A stretch of 64,000 nucleotides of DNA from Macrococcus armenti (GCF_020097135.1 NZ_CP083608.1:868001-932000), one strand, 5' to 3'; positions 19,867 to 28,423 are shown, numbered from the stretch's first letter. Numbers and translations: made by a program. The notes: generated by a model not told the origin, from the letters alone.

Positions 19867-20957
19867 TGGCATTATTAGAAAAGAAAAATAAAAAGTTTAT
19901 GCCGAACTTTGAAAAACCATCGATTTATTCATTACAACTCGATGCATTAAAAGATTGGTTAGCAGATCATGGACAACAAAGTTTCAGAGCGAAACAGATT
20001 TTTGACTGGTTATATGTAAAACGTGTCAATTCATTTGAAGAAATGTCAAATTTATCGAAAGATTTACGTAAAGTGTTAGATGCTAACTTTACGATGACTG
20101 CTTTAAAAACAGTTGTGAAACAAGAGAGTAAAGACGGTACAATTAAATTTCTATTTGAATTACAAGATGGATATACGATTGAAACTGTATTAATGCGTCA
20201 TGATTATGGAAATTCAGTCTGCGTTACAACGCAGGTAGGCTGTCGTATTGGATGTACGTTCTGTGCATCTACTTTAGGTGGGCTTAAACGAAACCTTGAA
20301 GCAGGAGAAATTGTAGCGCAAGTATTGAATGTACAAAAAGCACTTGATGAAGTTGATGAACGTGTCAGCCACGTAGTCATTATGGGAATTGGTGAGCCAT
20401 TTGAGAATTATGATGCAATGATGGACTTCCTGAAAGTCATAAATCATAATGACGGTTTAAACATTGGTGCAAGACATATTACTGTATCAACATCAGGGAT
20501 TATTCCGAGAATATATGACTTTGCAGATGAAGCGTTACAAATTAACTTTGCATTAAGCCTTCACGGTCCGAACAATGAAATTAGAAGCAGATTAATGCCG
20601 ATCAACCGTGCTTATGATTTAGAAAAACTCATGGAGTCAATTGAGTACTATGTTAATAAAACAGGTCGTAGAATTACGTTCGAGTACGGCTTGTTCGGTG
20701 GTGTGAATGATCAGGTGCATCATGCGAAAGAACTCGCACAACTCATTAAACATTTAAATTGTCATGTGAATTTAATACCTGTAAACCACGTTCCAGAACG
20801 CGACTATGTACGTACGCCGAAAGAAGATATATTTAAGTTCGAAAAGGAATTAAAACGTAATGGTATTAATGCTACAATTAGACGTGAACATGGTTCAGAT
20901 ATTGACGCAGCATGTGGTCAATTAAGAGCGAAAGAGAGACAAGAAGAAACGAGGTAG
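19866..20957 (+). CDS. rlmN: Dual-specificity RNA methyltransferase RlmN
   Basis: A 363-residue radical-SAM enzyme making m2A2503 in 23S rRNA and m2A37 in some tRNAs. The CxxxCxxC iron-sulfur motif is GCRIGCTFC with Cys126, Cys130 and Cys133. The C-terminal methyl-carrying cysteine is in DAACGQL (about Cys350). Normal length. One-nucleotide overlap with rsmB; 4 nt before stp. Confidence 0.97.
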   Translation: MALLEKKNKKFMPNFEKPSIYSLQLDALKDWLADHGQQSFRAKQIFDWLYVKRVNSFEEMSNLSKDLRKVLDANFTMTALKTVVKQESKDGTIKFLFELQDGYTIETVLMRHDYGNSVCVTTQVGCRIGCTFCASTLGGLKRNLEAGEIVAQVLNVQKALDEVDERVSHVVIMGIGEPFENYDAMMDFLKVINHNDGLNIGARHITVSTSGIIPRIYDFADEALQINFALSLHGPNNEIRSRLMPINRAYDLEKLMESIEYYVNKTGRRITFEYGLFGGVNDQVHHAKELAQLIKHLNCHVNLIPVNHVPERDYVRTPKEDIFKFEKELKRNGINATIRREHGSDIDAACGQLRAKERQEETR

Positions 20958-20961
20958 AGAT

Positions 20962-21699
20962 ATGCACGCACGTTTTTTTACCGATATCGGTCCGTCAAGA
21001 AATAGAAATGAAGATGCAGGTGGCGTTTATTACAATCATACCGGACAAATGCTTGCAGTAATTTGTGATGGTATGGGAGGTCATAACGCAGGTCATATTG
21101 CGAGTACATTTGTAGATGAACTGATTAGAATGCGTTTTGAATCTGAGAATTTTATTGAATTTGAACACGCAGAAAGTTGGTTGCGTTCAACGATTTCTGA
21201 AATTAATAGAGAACTGTATAAACAATCGCATATGGATGATGCTAAACATGGAATGGGCACGACATTAGTATGTGCACTTCTGTATGATAACCATGTCGTT
21301 ATCGCAAACGTTGGCGACTCTAGAGCTTACTTAATCAATGAACGAGAACTAAGACAAGTTACGAGCGACCATACGTTTGTGAATCATCTGTTACTTGCTG
21401 GTGGGCTCACACCTGAACAGGCGAAAAATCATCCACAGCGTAATTTTATTACGAAAGTTATGGGATCGGATAAACGTATTCATCCAGATGTTTTCGTATA
21501 CGATTATAATAGATATAATTATATTATGTTAACTACAGATGGATTAACGGATTTTGTAGAAGAATATGCGATACACGAAGCTTTTAAATCTGAAACTTTT
21601 ATCAATGATATTGGAAATCAATTGATTCAAAAAGCACTTGATAATAGTGCCAGAGACAATATTTCTATCGTTATCGCTCCGTTAAAAGGAGGCAGATAA
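20962..21699 (+). CDS. stp: PP2C-type Ser/Thr phosphatase Stp (PrpC)
   Basis: A 245-residue Mn-dependent PPM phosphatase that reverses PknB-mediated phosphorylation. All PP2C metal motifs are present: IGPSRNRNEDA, VICDGMGGHNAG, ANVGDSRAYLI, LTTDGLTDF and DNISIVI. It ends 1 nt before the kinase gene, so phosphatase and kinase are made together. Confidence 0.96.
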   Translation: MHARFFTDIGPSRNRNEDAGGVYYNHTGQMLAVICDGMGGHNAGHIASTFVDELIRMRFESENFIEFEHAESWLRSTISEINRELYKQSHMDDAKHGMGTTLVCALLYDNHVVIANVGDSRAYLINERELRQVTSDHTFVNHLLLAGGLTPEQAKNHPQRNFITKVMGSDKRIHPDVFVYDYNRYNYIMLTTDGLTDFVEEYAIHEAFKSETFINDIGNQLIQKALDNSARDNISIVIAPLKGGR

Positions 21700-21700
21700 T

Positions 21701-23668
21701 ATGATTGGCACTATTATAAGTGAACGTTATAAACTGCTGAAATATATCGGTGGCGGAGGTATGAGCAGTGTTTACTTAGCCGAAGATATAATATTAAATC
21801 AGCATGTCGCAGTTAAAATTATTAATATCCCACATATCGATGTCGATCGTGCGGTTCAACGTTTCGAGCGTGAAGTGCAGAATGCTACGACTTTGTCACA
21901 TCCAAATATTGTGAAAGTTCTTGATGTTGATGAGGATGAACGCCATTATTATATGATTATGGAATATGTCGAAGGCCCGACCTTACATGAATATATAAAA
22001 GAAAATGGTCCGTTATCTGCAGAAGAAGCGGTGTTCTTTGCAAAACAAATATTACGTGGTATAGAGCATGCGCATTCACATCGGATTGTGCATCGTGATA
22101 TAAAACCTCAGAATATATTAATGACGGATCAGAAAGAATTAAAAATATCGGATTTTGGGATTGCCCGTGCATTAAGTGAAACGGCGATGACACAGACGAA
22201 TCATATTATGGGAAGTGTTCATTACTTATCACCAGAGCAGGCAAAAGGTGTCAGAACAGATGAATCTAGTGATATTTATTCAATCGGCATTGTACTATAT
22301 GAAATGCTGACAGGTCATCCGCCTTTTGAAGGGGAGTCTGCAGTAAGTATTGCAATAAAGCATATTCAGGATGCGATACCGTCAGTACGTACAGAAAATA
22401 AGTCGATACCTCAAAGTCTGGAAAATGTCGTAAATAAAGCGACGATGAAAGACAAATTGCGTCGTTATCGAACAACTCAGGAAATGTATGATGATTTAAG
22501 GACAGTTCTGGATGAATCACGCCTTGAAGAAGATAAAATTGAAGAAGTCGATGATAAAACGAAACTTATTCCAATCGTTGATGACAAAGTGATTAAAAAT
22601 GAAAAGAAAAAAGAATCTTTCGTTCCAGTACAAAAACCGAAACAAAATCGTAAAAATCGAAAGTGGTTGTTATTTTTAATTCCACTAATTTTAATGTTTG
22701 TATTAAGTGCGGCAGTTTATGCAACGCTATTCATGGAGTCAAAATCTACTGTTCCGGATTTAAAAGGTAAATCTTTACTACAGGCAACTGAATTGTTACA
22801 CGAACATAATTTAAGAAAAGGCGAAGTTCAGTATACGTATACGACGAATGAAGAGAAAAATAAAGTCATCCGTTTTTCTCCTGGAGTCGGCGAAAAAGTT
22901 AAAGCGAATACGAAAATTGATTTAACAATTTCTAAAGGACAGGAAAAATTTGAAGTTAATAATTATATTGGCAAAAATATTAAAGATGTAAAAAAAGAGC
23001 TTGAAGATGCGAATTTTAAAAATGTCAGCTTGAAAGAAGTTCACGACATGGCGCCATCAGGTCAAGTGTTAAAACAAAGTATAGAGAACGGTATGAAAGT
23101 CATCCCGGAAGAGACTGAATTAGAACTGACAATATCTAAAGGTATAGAACAAATTTACGTGCCAGACTATACCGGTAAATCATTTGCGAAAGCTAAACAT
23201 GAATTAGAGTCTTCAGGGTTTATCGTAAATGTATCAGCTAGAGAATATTCGGATGATATAGAAAAGGATAAAGTAATTTCACAAGATGTCTATAATATTA
23301 ATTATCAGTATGGTTCTCAAATTAATTTTGTCGTTTCTAAAGGTAAGGATAAGAACGAAAAACAAAAGGATGACAAAGAAAGTGAAAATGATAATTCTGA
23401 TGAACAAAGTTCACAATATGATAAAACATATTATGGAACGTTTACAATTCCTTACCGAGGAACTGGGGATAAACAGAAAGTAGAGATTTACATTCAGGAC
23501 GATTCAAACGACATTGATAAACTAAAAGAAAGTTATGAGACGAAAAATAGTACAACGAAAAACTTTAATCTCGTTATTACGCCTGATGAAGATGGTGAGA
23601 TTCTCGTTAAGATTGACGGTAAAACGTATATACATGAAAAAATAAAATATGATAGTCTTGGGAATTAA
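21701..23668 (+). CDS. pknB: PASTA-domain Ser/Thr kinase PknB (Stk1)
   Basis: A 655-residue transmembrane kinase sensing cell-wall muropeptides or lipid II. The cytosolic Hanks-type kinase domain (about 10-270) has Gly loop IGGGGMSSVY, Lys39, HRDIKPQN (Asp133) and DFG (Asp151). A juxtamembrane charged stretch and one TM helix (about 325-347) precede three extracellular PASTA repeats (about 348-413, 415-482, 484-550). An acidic Lys/Asp/Glu-rich linker and a C-terminal beta-rich domain end the protein, as in S. aureus Stk1. Its stop lies in the left arm of the terminator. In S. aureus rsgA comes next; here five genes intervene. Confidence 0.96.
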   Translation: MIGTIISERYKLLKYIGGGGMSSVYLAEDIILNQHVAVKIINIPHIDVDRAVQRFEREVQNATTLSHPNIVKVLDVDEDERHYYMIMEYVEGPTLHEYIKENGPLSAEEAVFFAKQILRGIEHAHSHRIVHRDIKPQNILMTDQKELKISDFGIARALSETAMTQTNHIMGSVHYLSPEQAKGVRTDESSDIYSIGIVLYEMLTGHPPFEGESAVSIAIKHIQDAIPSVRTENKSIPQSLENVVNKATMKDKLRRYRTTQEMYDDLRTVLDESRLEEDKIEEVDDKTKLIPIVDDKVIKNEKKKESFVPVQKPKQNRKNRKWLLFLIPLILMFVLSAAVYATLFMESKSTVPDLKGKSLLQATELLHEHNLRKGEVQYTYTTNEEKNKVIRFSPGVGEKVKANTKIDLTISKGQEKFEVNNYIGKNIKDVKKELEDANFKNVSLKEVHDMAPSGQVLKQSIENGMKVIPEETELELTISKGIEQIYVPDYTGKSFAKAKHELESSGFIVNVSAREYSDDIEKDKVISQDVYNINYQYGSQINFVVSKGKDKNEKQKDDKESENDNSDEQSSQYDKTYYGTFTIPYRGTGDKQKVEIYIQDDSNDIDKLKESYETKNSTTKNFNLVITPDEDGEILVKIDGKTYIHEKIKYDSLGN

Positions 23669-23695
23669 CTGGTTACAGATGTAACCAGTTTTTTT
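23667..23695 (+). terminator. Terminator of the stp-pknB operon
   Basis: AACTGGTTAC-AGAT-GTAACCAGTT followed by seven T. The stem begins inside the pknB stop codon. Confidence 0.9.
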
Positions 23696-23738
23696 CTTTC
23701 TTCATAATATGTATAATATGAATGAAGGGGGAGTGTTC

Positions 23739-24611
23739 ATGAAGTACCATCATATATTTAATGCAGTTAGTGATAAAATTAGCGAAGTACTCCATATTCA
23801 GGATGAAGAAACGAAGGAAGTTTATATTAATATCATTAAACAGTTATCGCCCGGAAATGACTATACATTCGTTGAAATTATGAAAGAATATATCGCGGAA
23901 TATCAACAGAAAAGCTTTCAGTTCTATCAATATAAAGCGAATAATGGATTCGTTGTGAATCGATCACAATACGGGCTTGAAGTTGTTGAAGTTAATAAAG
24001 ATACAAGATTTGTTGTCGGGGATATGATTACCCATTTAAGTAATGATGCTGTTGACGTACTGAGTGAACGCTACCGTAAACTATTATTTCACGATGCGAT
24101 TGAGCGTCAGGAATGGTCGAATTTAATTTTGAAACAAGTTGATGCAACAGTAAAGCGTAGTAGTGAATCGTATGAATTTGAACTCAAAAGATTTGAAATA
24201 GCAGATCCTTTTGTACATAAAACAGAAAGTTATCAGCATGTATTAATATATGCTCCGGAACAGTTGCATGAGATTAAAAGCGAAATTTCAACTGAACTAC
24301 CAATTATACTGGATGTCCGTTATACAGAAGGAACGGCGTCAGTATTTGACATTAAACCTGAAGTCATATTGATGAGCAGACATACGAAAGGAAGTATTGA
24401 ACAATATATTGTGGAAGCTGATGCTTTAAAAGTCGGTGAAGCATCGTTCGGTGCATTAAGTGAATATGAATCGATACAACTTGGTCAATATACATTTGAA
24501 TATGGTGTTACAGGTGAAAGAACCGCATATCCTGACGTAGAGATCATCAATCATGCATCAGATGATCAAATAATGGAATTTGCAAAGCGACATGTTATGA
24601 ATCACTTATAA
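23739..24611 (+). CDS. Degenerate S41-peptidase-like protein (probable pseudoenzyme)
   Basis: A 290-residue soluble-looking protein with no signal peptide. I place the start at ATG 23739 because GGGGGAG lies 6 nt upstream; an in-frame ATG 10 codons earlier lacks a site. The layout resembles the S41 (C-terminal-processing-like) family. A PDZ-like segment GLEVVEVNKDTRFVVGDMITHLSNDAVDVLSERYRKLL is followed by an ERQEWSNLILKQ linker. Next comes a strand PIILDVRYTEG where active members have a Gly-Gly-Ser-Asp nucleophile motif, then a shortened GEASFGALSEYESIQLG region. The Ser/Lys catalytic residues are not apparent. Family assignment is from memory of motif layout and is tentative. Confidence 0.5.
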   Translation: MKYHHIFNAVSDKISEVLHIQDEETKEVYINIIKQLSPGNDYTFVEIMKEYIAEYQQKSFQFYQYKANNGFVVNRSQYGLEVVEVNKDTRFVVGDMITHLSNDAVDVLSERYRKLLFHDAIERQEWSNLILKQVDATVKRSSESYEFELKRFEIADPFVHKTESYQHVLIYAPEQLHEIKSEISTELPIILDVRYTEGTASVFDIKPEVILMSRHTKGSIEQYIVEADALKVGEASFGALSEYESIQLGQYTFEYGVTGERTAYPDVEIINHASDDQIMEFAKRHVMNHL

Positions 24612-24652
24612 AGGGTAAAGTGTTTATATAATTATTTCAGGAGGGTATAACT

Positions 24653-25930
24653 ATGGGTAAAAGAATTCCTAAAGATCGTGGTATTGATAACTCACTAAAA
24701 ATTATGAAAGAAGGATATGAGTACGTACCTTCTCGCATGAAAAAATTTAATACGAATATATTTGAAACGAATGTTTTAGGTGGAAAGACTGCTGTTGTCA
24801 TTAGTGGTAAAAACGCTGCAGAATTGTTTTACGATAATGATAAAACTGAGCGTAAAGGCACTTTACCGAAACGCGTCGTTAAAACTTTGTTTGGAAAAGG
24901 TGCGATTCATACGACAGCAGGAAAAACACATCTTGACCGAAAAGCGCTTTTTATGTCATTGATGACAGATGAGAATCTTGCGTATTTAAGGAAGCTTACA
25001 CGCAATTACTGGTTCCAGAATATAGAAAATATGCAGTATCAGCATAAAGTAAATGTATATAATGAATCTACAGTGTTGCTAACAAAAGTTGGATTAAGAT
25101 GGGCGGGTATCGTTGAGAATCCAGACAATATTAATAAAATGGCTGACGATATGAATAAGATGATTGATTCTTTCAGTGCTATCGGTTCACTATATGGTGG
25201 CTATAGAGAAGCTAAAAAAGCACGAGCACGTGTAGAACAGTTTTTAGAAGATCAAATTGTTGCAACGCGTAAAGGGAAAATCCATCCAGAAAAAGGGACG
25301 GCTTTATACGAATTTAGTCATTGGGAAGATATGAATGGTAAACCGATGGATGCAAGACTTTGTGCTGTAGATTTAATGAATGTGATTCGCCCACTCGTAG
25401 CAATTAATAAATTTGTCAGCTTCGGCGTACTCGCGCTTCATGAATTTCCAGGTGAGCGTATACGTGTTGCTTTAAACGAAGACGACTATGCCTATAAGTT
25501 TGTTCAGGAAGTAAGACGTTACTATCCATTTGTTCCATTTTTACCAGGTAAAGCGAAAGAAAATATTACGTTTGAAGGATATAAAATTAAAAAAGATACG
25601 ATGATGGTGCTTGACGTTTATGGTACATTACATCGCGATGATTTGTTCAGTGAACCAGATCGCTTCAATCCATATCGATTTGATGCATGGGATGGTAGTC
25701 CATTTGACCTTATTCCGCAAGGTGGGGGAGATTATTATACGAACCATCGTTGTGCAGGTGAGTGGATGACGATTATTATTATGGAAGAAACGATGAAGTT
25801 CTTTGCAAATGAAATTTCATATAATGTACCACCACAGGACTTTACTGTAGATACGACGAAGTTCCCGGGTAAAGTAGCATCTGGTATGGATATAGAAGAT
25901 ATAAAAGTAAACATAGACCGTACAAAATAA
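24653..25930 (+). CDS. CYP152-family P450 fatty-acid peroxygenase, OleT-like decarboxylase
   Basis: A 425-residue cytosolic heme enzyme of the CYP152 family, which uses H2O2 to hydroxylate or oxidatively decarboxylate fatty acids. The heme-ligand motif is NHRCAGEW with Cys367. The carboxylate-binding Arg246 lies in IRPLVAINKF. KTLFGKGAIHT places Phe80 and His86 at the positions of Phe79 and His85 in Jeotgalicoccus OleT, where His85 is associated with terminal-alkene formation (typical BSbeta-type hydroxylases have Gln there). Long stretches, such as RRYYPFVPFLPGKAK and GSPFDLIPQGGGDY, match OleT as I recall it. AGGAGGG precedes ATG. A palindromic terminator follows. The reaction (alkene versus hydroxy acid) is a prediction. 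Confidence 0.92.
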   Translation: MGKRIPKDRGIDNSLKIMKEGYEYVPSRMKKFNTNIFETNVLGGKTAVVISGKNAAELFYDNDKTERKGTLPKRVVKTLFGKGAIHTTAGKTHLDRKALFMSLMTDENLAYLRKLTRNYWFQNIENMQYQHKVNVYNESTVLLTKVGLRWAGIVENPDNINKMADDMNKMIDSFSAIGSLYGGYREAKKARARVEQFLEDQIVATRKGKIHPEKGTALYEFSHWEDMNGKPMDARLCAVDLMNVIRPLVAINKFVSFGVLALHEFPGERIRVALNEDDYAYKFVQEVRRYYPFVPFLPGKAKENITFEGYKIKKDTMMVLDVYGTLHRDDLFSEPDRFNPYRFDAWDGSPFDLIPQGGGDYYTNHRCAGEWMTIIIMEETMKFFANEISYNVPPQDFTVDTTKFPGKVASGMDIEDIKVNIDRTK

Positions 25931-25954
25931 AACTGAGGCAATTGCCTCAGTTTT
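25929..25954. terminator. Bidirectional terminator between the P450 and rhodanese genes
   Basis: A 26-nt perfect palindrome with arms AAAACTGAGGCAA and TTGCCTCAGTTTT, followed by a T-rich stretch. It serves two convergent genes and overlaps both stop codons. Confidence 0.88.
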
Positions 25955-26252
25955 ATTTTGTAATTTCACCTTTCCAGTCATCCATCCCTTGATCAACAAC
26001 AGTAATATTAATGCCTTCTTCATATAAGTATTCAGCAGCCTGTAAAGCACGGCCACCACGTTTACATAAAATGATGTATTCATCTTCCGAATTAAATTGA
26101 CTTAATTGATCAGGAATTGTATTTAAAGGAATGTTAATTGCTGATTTTATATGGCCTTCAGCAAATTCTTCAGGTGTACGTACGTCAATAATATGTGCGT
26201 CAGTTCCTGTTTGTAGTGTATCCTGTAGTGCATCTAATGTAATATGTTTCAA
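25953..26252 (-). CDS. Single-domain rhodanese-like protein
   Basis: A 99-residue single rhodanese domain with no export signal. DVRTPEEFAEGHIKSAINIP is the CH2A-type motif, and the active-site loop ILCKRGGRA carries the persulfide-forming Cys (CxxGxR). Such proteins shuttle sulfane sulfur. AAGGAGG lies upstream of ATG. Monocistronic and convergent with the P450 gene; no specific substrate can be named. Confidence 0.9.
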   Translation of the reverse strand: MKHITLDALQDTLQTGTDAHIIDVRTPEEFAEGHIKSAINIPLNTIPDQLSQFNSEDEYIILCKRGGRALQAAEYLYEEGINITVVDQGMDDWKGEITK

Positions 26253-26268
26253 TTTAAAGACCTCCTTT

Positions 26269-26298
26269 TTGTTTATGATACTATGTTTGGGATAAAAT
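26269..26298 (+). promoter_or_regulatory. Candidate promoter of the one-TM protein
   Basis: TTGTTT (26269-26274), 18-nt spacer, TAAAAT (26293-26298), 12 nt before the GGAGGAG ribosome site. Confidence 0.35.
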
Positions 26299-26321
26299 TA
26301 AAAATAAAAGGAGGAGATGTA

Positions 26322-26603
26322 TTGCTATTATTTACGAACCCACTTGAGCAGATTCAAGCGTATATTACAGATAAAACTGCACACTTCCAGGAGATGGTGG
26401 ACTATTTAACGACATTGGTGTTATTAGGTTTTGGAATTATCGTTCTTATATTAGTGGTCACATTATTTTTACTGTACAAAATATACAGACAAACAAGTAA
26501 AGGTTATGTTGATCGCATTCGAGCAGAAGTTGAACGTGACTTAATTCAGAAATATCAGCTGGAACTTCGTGAAGATTACAAAAAATACTTGCAAAAAAAG
26601 TAG
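26322..26603 (+). CDS. Small one-TM hypothetical protein with charged tail
   Basis: About 93 residues, family not recognised. I choose TTG 26322 as the start because GGAGGAG at 26310-26316 is correctly spaced and no ATG or GTG is in frame downstream of it before the membrane segment; an upstream in-frame ATG at 26244 has no site and would overlap the rhodanese gene. An N-terminal amphipathic stretch is followed by one strong TM helix (about 30-52, TLVLLGFGIIVLILVVTLFL) and a highly charged, probably helical cytosolic tail (RIRAEVERDLIQKYQLELREDYKKYLQKK). It may be a membrane scaffold or assembly factor; no function can be assigned. Confidence 0.7.
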   Translation: MLLFTNPLEQIQAYITDKTAHFQEMVDYLTTLVLLGFGIIVLILVVTLFLLYKIYRQTSKGYVDRIRAEVERDLIQKYQLELREDYKKYLQKK

Positions 26604-26669
26604 TTGTCATTTAATCAATATAGGAGTATGAATATGTTAAGTATGTCACAATATTGCCACTTGTTGCAC

Positions 26670-26698
26670 TTGATGTTCTTACTTTTTCATCATAAACT
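26670..26698 (+). promoter_or_regulatory. Candidate promoter of the FNT channel gene
   Basis: TTGATG (26670-26675), 17-nt spacer, TAAACT (26693-26698). The Rex-type palindrome begins 3 nt downstream, over the predicted transcription start. Confidence 0.5.
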
Positions 26699-26700
26699 AT

Positions 26701-26718
26701 TTGTGAAATACATCACAA
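26701..26718. promoter_or_regulatory. Rex-type redox operator
   Basis: TTGTGAAATACATCACAA differs at one position from the Rex (NAD/NADH-sensing repressor) consensus TTGTGAANNNNTTCACAA. It sits right after the -10 element and touches the AAGGAG ribosome site of the FNT gene, an ideal place for repression. Confidence 0.65.
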
Positions 26719-26730
26719 GGAGAATAGAAA

Positions 26731-27546
26731 ATGAAACAGCAGGCAGATTTAGAAAGCGAATTTTTTTACGGTAGATTATTGATGGAAGGTATCCAGCATA
26801 CTGTAACGACGAAACAAGGTTTGATTTCAAGCTTTACGATAAGATATTTATTGCGTGCAATGATGGCAGGGTTTATCATAGCGCTGATCACAATTTTTAC
26901 GTGGAAATTAAAAATTGATTTTTTAAAAGTGACAGATTCAGGAGTTGCGGCTCTCATTGGAGGGGTCGGCTTTAGTGTCGCCCTTGTATTTATTATGTTT
27001 ACGTATTCAGAGTTGCTGACGAGCAACTTTATGTATTTTACTGTAGGGATGTATTATAAAACGATTGATTTATACCATGCGCTGCTCGTGTTTCTTGTCT
27101 GTTTCATCGGAAATATTCTCGGCGGACTCGTTTTGTTTTTAATGCTTTCTTTTTCTACATTACTGTCTGATGATATGATAAAATTGATGATAACTATTAC
27201 AGAATATAAAGCGCATACATTAACAGCACATGATATATTTATTCGTGGAATTTTTGCGAATTTCTTTATTAACATTTCAATCATTGTTTCAATGCATTTT
27301 AAGGAAGCATTTCCGAAAATGTTCGTATTGATGATTGGTGTTACGATATTTGCGTACATGGGTTATGAACATGTTATTGCGAATGGTATAATATTTACTG
27401 GTGCAGTCGTTAATGGAATAAGTTCTGAGTATTACCTTGATATCATTAAAAATATTATTATGAGTGGTCTAGGTAATTATATTGGTGGCGGTTTATTAAT
27501 CGGTTTGTTTTATGCGTATTTAAATGCGCCAAAATCTTCTAAATGA
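26731..27546 (+). CDS. Formate/nitrite transporter (FNT) family channel
   Basis: A 271-residue polytopic protein with about six membrane segments. FNT hallmarks are present: the ELLTSNFMY loop (equivalent to the FocA Omega-loop LFTGN), GNILGG, the FANFFINISI half-repeat, the pore-lining His in GYEHVIAN and the C-terminal GNYIGGGLLIGLFY. FNT channels move formate, nitrite or hydrosulfide across the cell membrane. The predicted Rex operator upstream favours formate handling during fermentation (inference). ATG behind AAGGAG. The stop TGA lies just before the rsgA start region. Confidence 0.9.
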   Translation: MKQQADLESEFFYGRLLMEGIQHTVTTKQGLISSFTIRYLLRAMMAGFIIALITIFTWKLKIDFLKVTDSGVAALIGGVGFSVALVFIMFTYSELLTSNFMYFTVGMYYKTIDLYHALLVFLVCFIGNILGGLVLFLMLSFSTLLSDDMIKLMITITEYKAHTLTAHDIFIRGIFANFFINISIIVSMHFKEAFPKMFVLMIGVTIFAYMGYEHVIANGIIFTGAVVNGISSEYYLDIIKNIIMSGLGNYIGGGLLIGLFYAYLNAPKSSK

Positions 27547-27547
27547 G

Positions 27548-28423
27548 GTGAATGTTATTAAAGGTCAAATCATAAAAGCATTAAGTGGTTTTTATTACGT
27601 AAAGTATAATGATGAAATTTATCAATGTCGTGCACGTGGTAATTTCAGAAAGAAAGGGATAAATCCACTCGTAGGTGATTTCGTTACATTCCAGATAGAG
27701 AATGAAACGGATGGCTACATACTATCTATAGAAGAAAGAACGAATTATATGGTAAGACCGCCAGTTGCAAATATTGAACGTGTGATTATCGTAATGAGTG
27801 CAAAGGAACCAGAATTCAGTTTAAACTTACTTGATAAGTTTCTCGTAAAGGTTGAATCTTATCATATTGAACCCGTAATTTTAGTGACAAAGCGAGATTT
27901 ATTATCGGCATCTGAATGCAGCAAAATCGAAAATCATTTAGCATATTATACATCGATCGGATACGAGACGTACTTCGTTTCAAATTTAAATACGCAGTCT
28001 TATGACACGCTTGTAAAAGGGATAACAGTACTTGCTGGTCAGTCTGGTGTTGGGAAGTCATCATTTATTAATAGTTTAATACCTGATGCGAACTTAAATA
28101 CTGGCGTTATTAGCAACGCGTTAAATCGAGGAAAACATACGACGAGGCATGTTGAATTGATACCGTTACAAAATGGTTATATTGCGGATACACCAGGATT
28201 TAGCTCATTGGATCTTGATAATATCGAAAAAGTCACATTAAAAAATATGTTTCCTGAATTTATCGCCATTGCTGATGCATGTAAGTTTAGAGAATGCCTG
28301 CATATCAATGAACCGAAATGTGCGGTTAAAAGCGCTGTAGAAGCAGGTGAAATACTACAGACACGATATGACCATTATTTACAGATGATACGGGAAATTG
28401 AATCTAGAAAGGTGAGATATTAA
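27548..28423 (+). CDS. rsgA: Ribosome-biogenesis GTPase RsgA (start codon uncertain)
   Basis: About 290 residues; a circularly permuted GTPase that matures the 30S subunit. An N-terminal OB fold (KGQIIKALSGFYYV ...) is followed by G4 VTKRDLL, then G1 GQSGVGKSS and G3 DTPGFSS. A C-terminal zinc motif (CKFRECLHINEPKC) ends the protein. The start is unusual. GTG 27548 is inside the only Shine-Dalgarno-like sequence (GAGGTGA), while the correctly spaced in-frame codon is ATT 27557, and homologues begin within a residue or two of it. I give the GTG as the conservative choice. One-nucleotide overlap with rpe. Confidence 0.93.
   Translation: MNVIKGQIIKALSGFYYVKYNDEIYQCRARGNFRKKGINPLVGDFVTFQIENETDGYILSIEERTNYMVRPPVANIERVIIVMSAKEPEFSLNLLDKFLVKVESYHIEPVILVTKRDLLSASECSKIENHLAYYTSIGYETYFVSNLNTQSYDTLVKGITVLAGQSGVGKSSFINSLIPDANLNTGVISNALNRGKHTTRHVELIPLQNGYIADTPGFSSLDLDNIEKVTLKNMFPEFIAIADACKFRECLHINEPKCAVKSAVEAGEILQTRYDHYLQMIREIESRKVRY

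Noticed and set aside
26634-26774. 46-codon ORF with TAGGAG site (MLSMSQYCHLLHLMFLLFHH...) before the FNT gene
   Set aside because: It spans the predicted FNT promoter and Rex operator and overlaps the start of the FNT gene. His/Leu composition looks like chance translation of AT-rich sequence. Kept only as a possibility to test by Ribo-seq.
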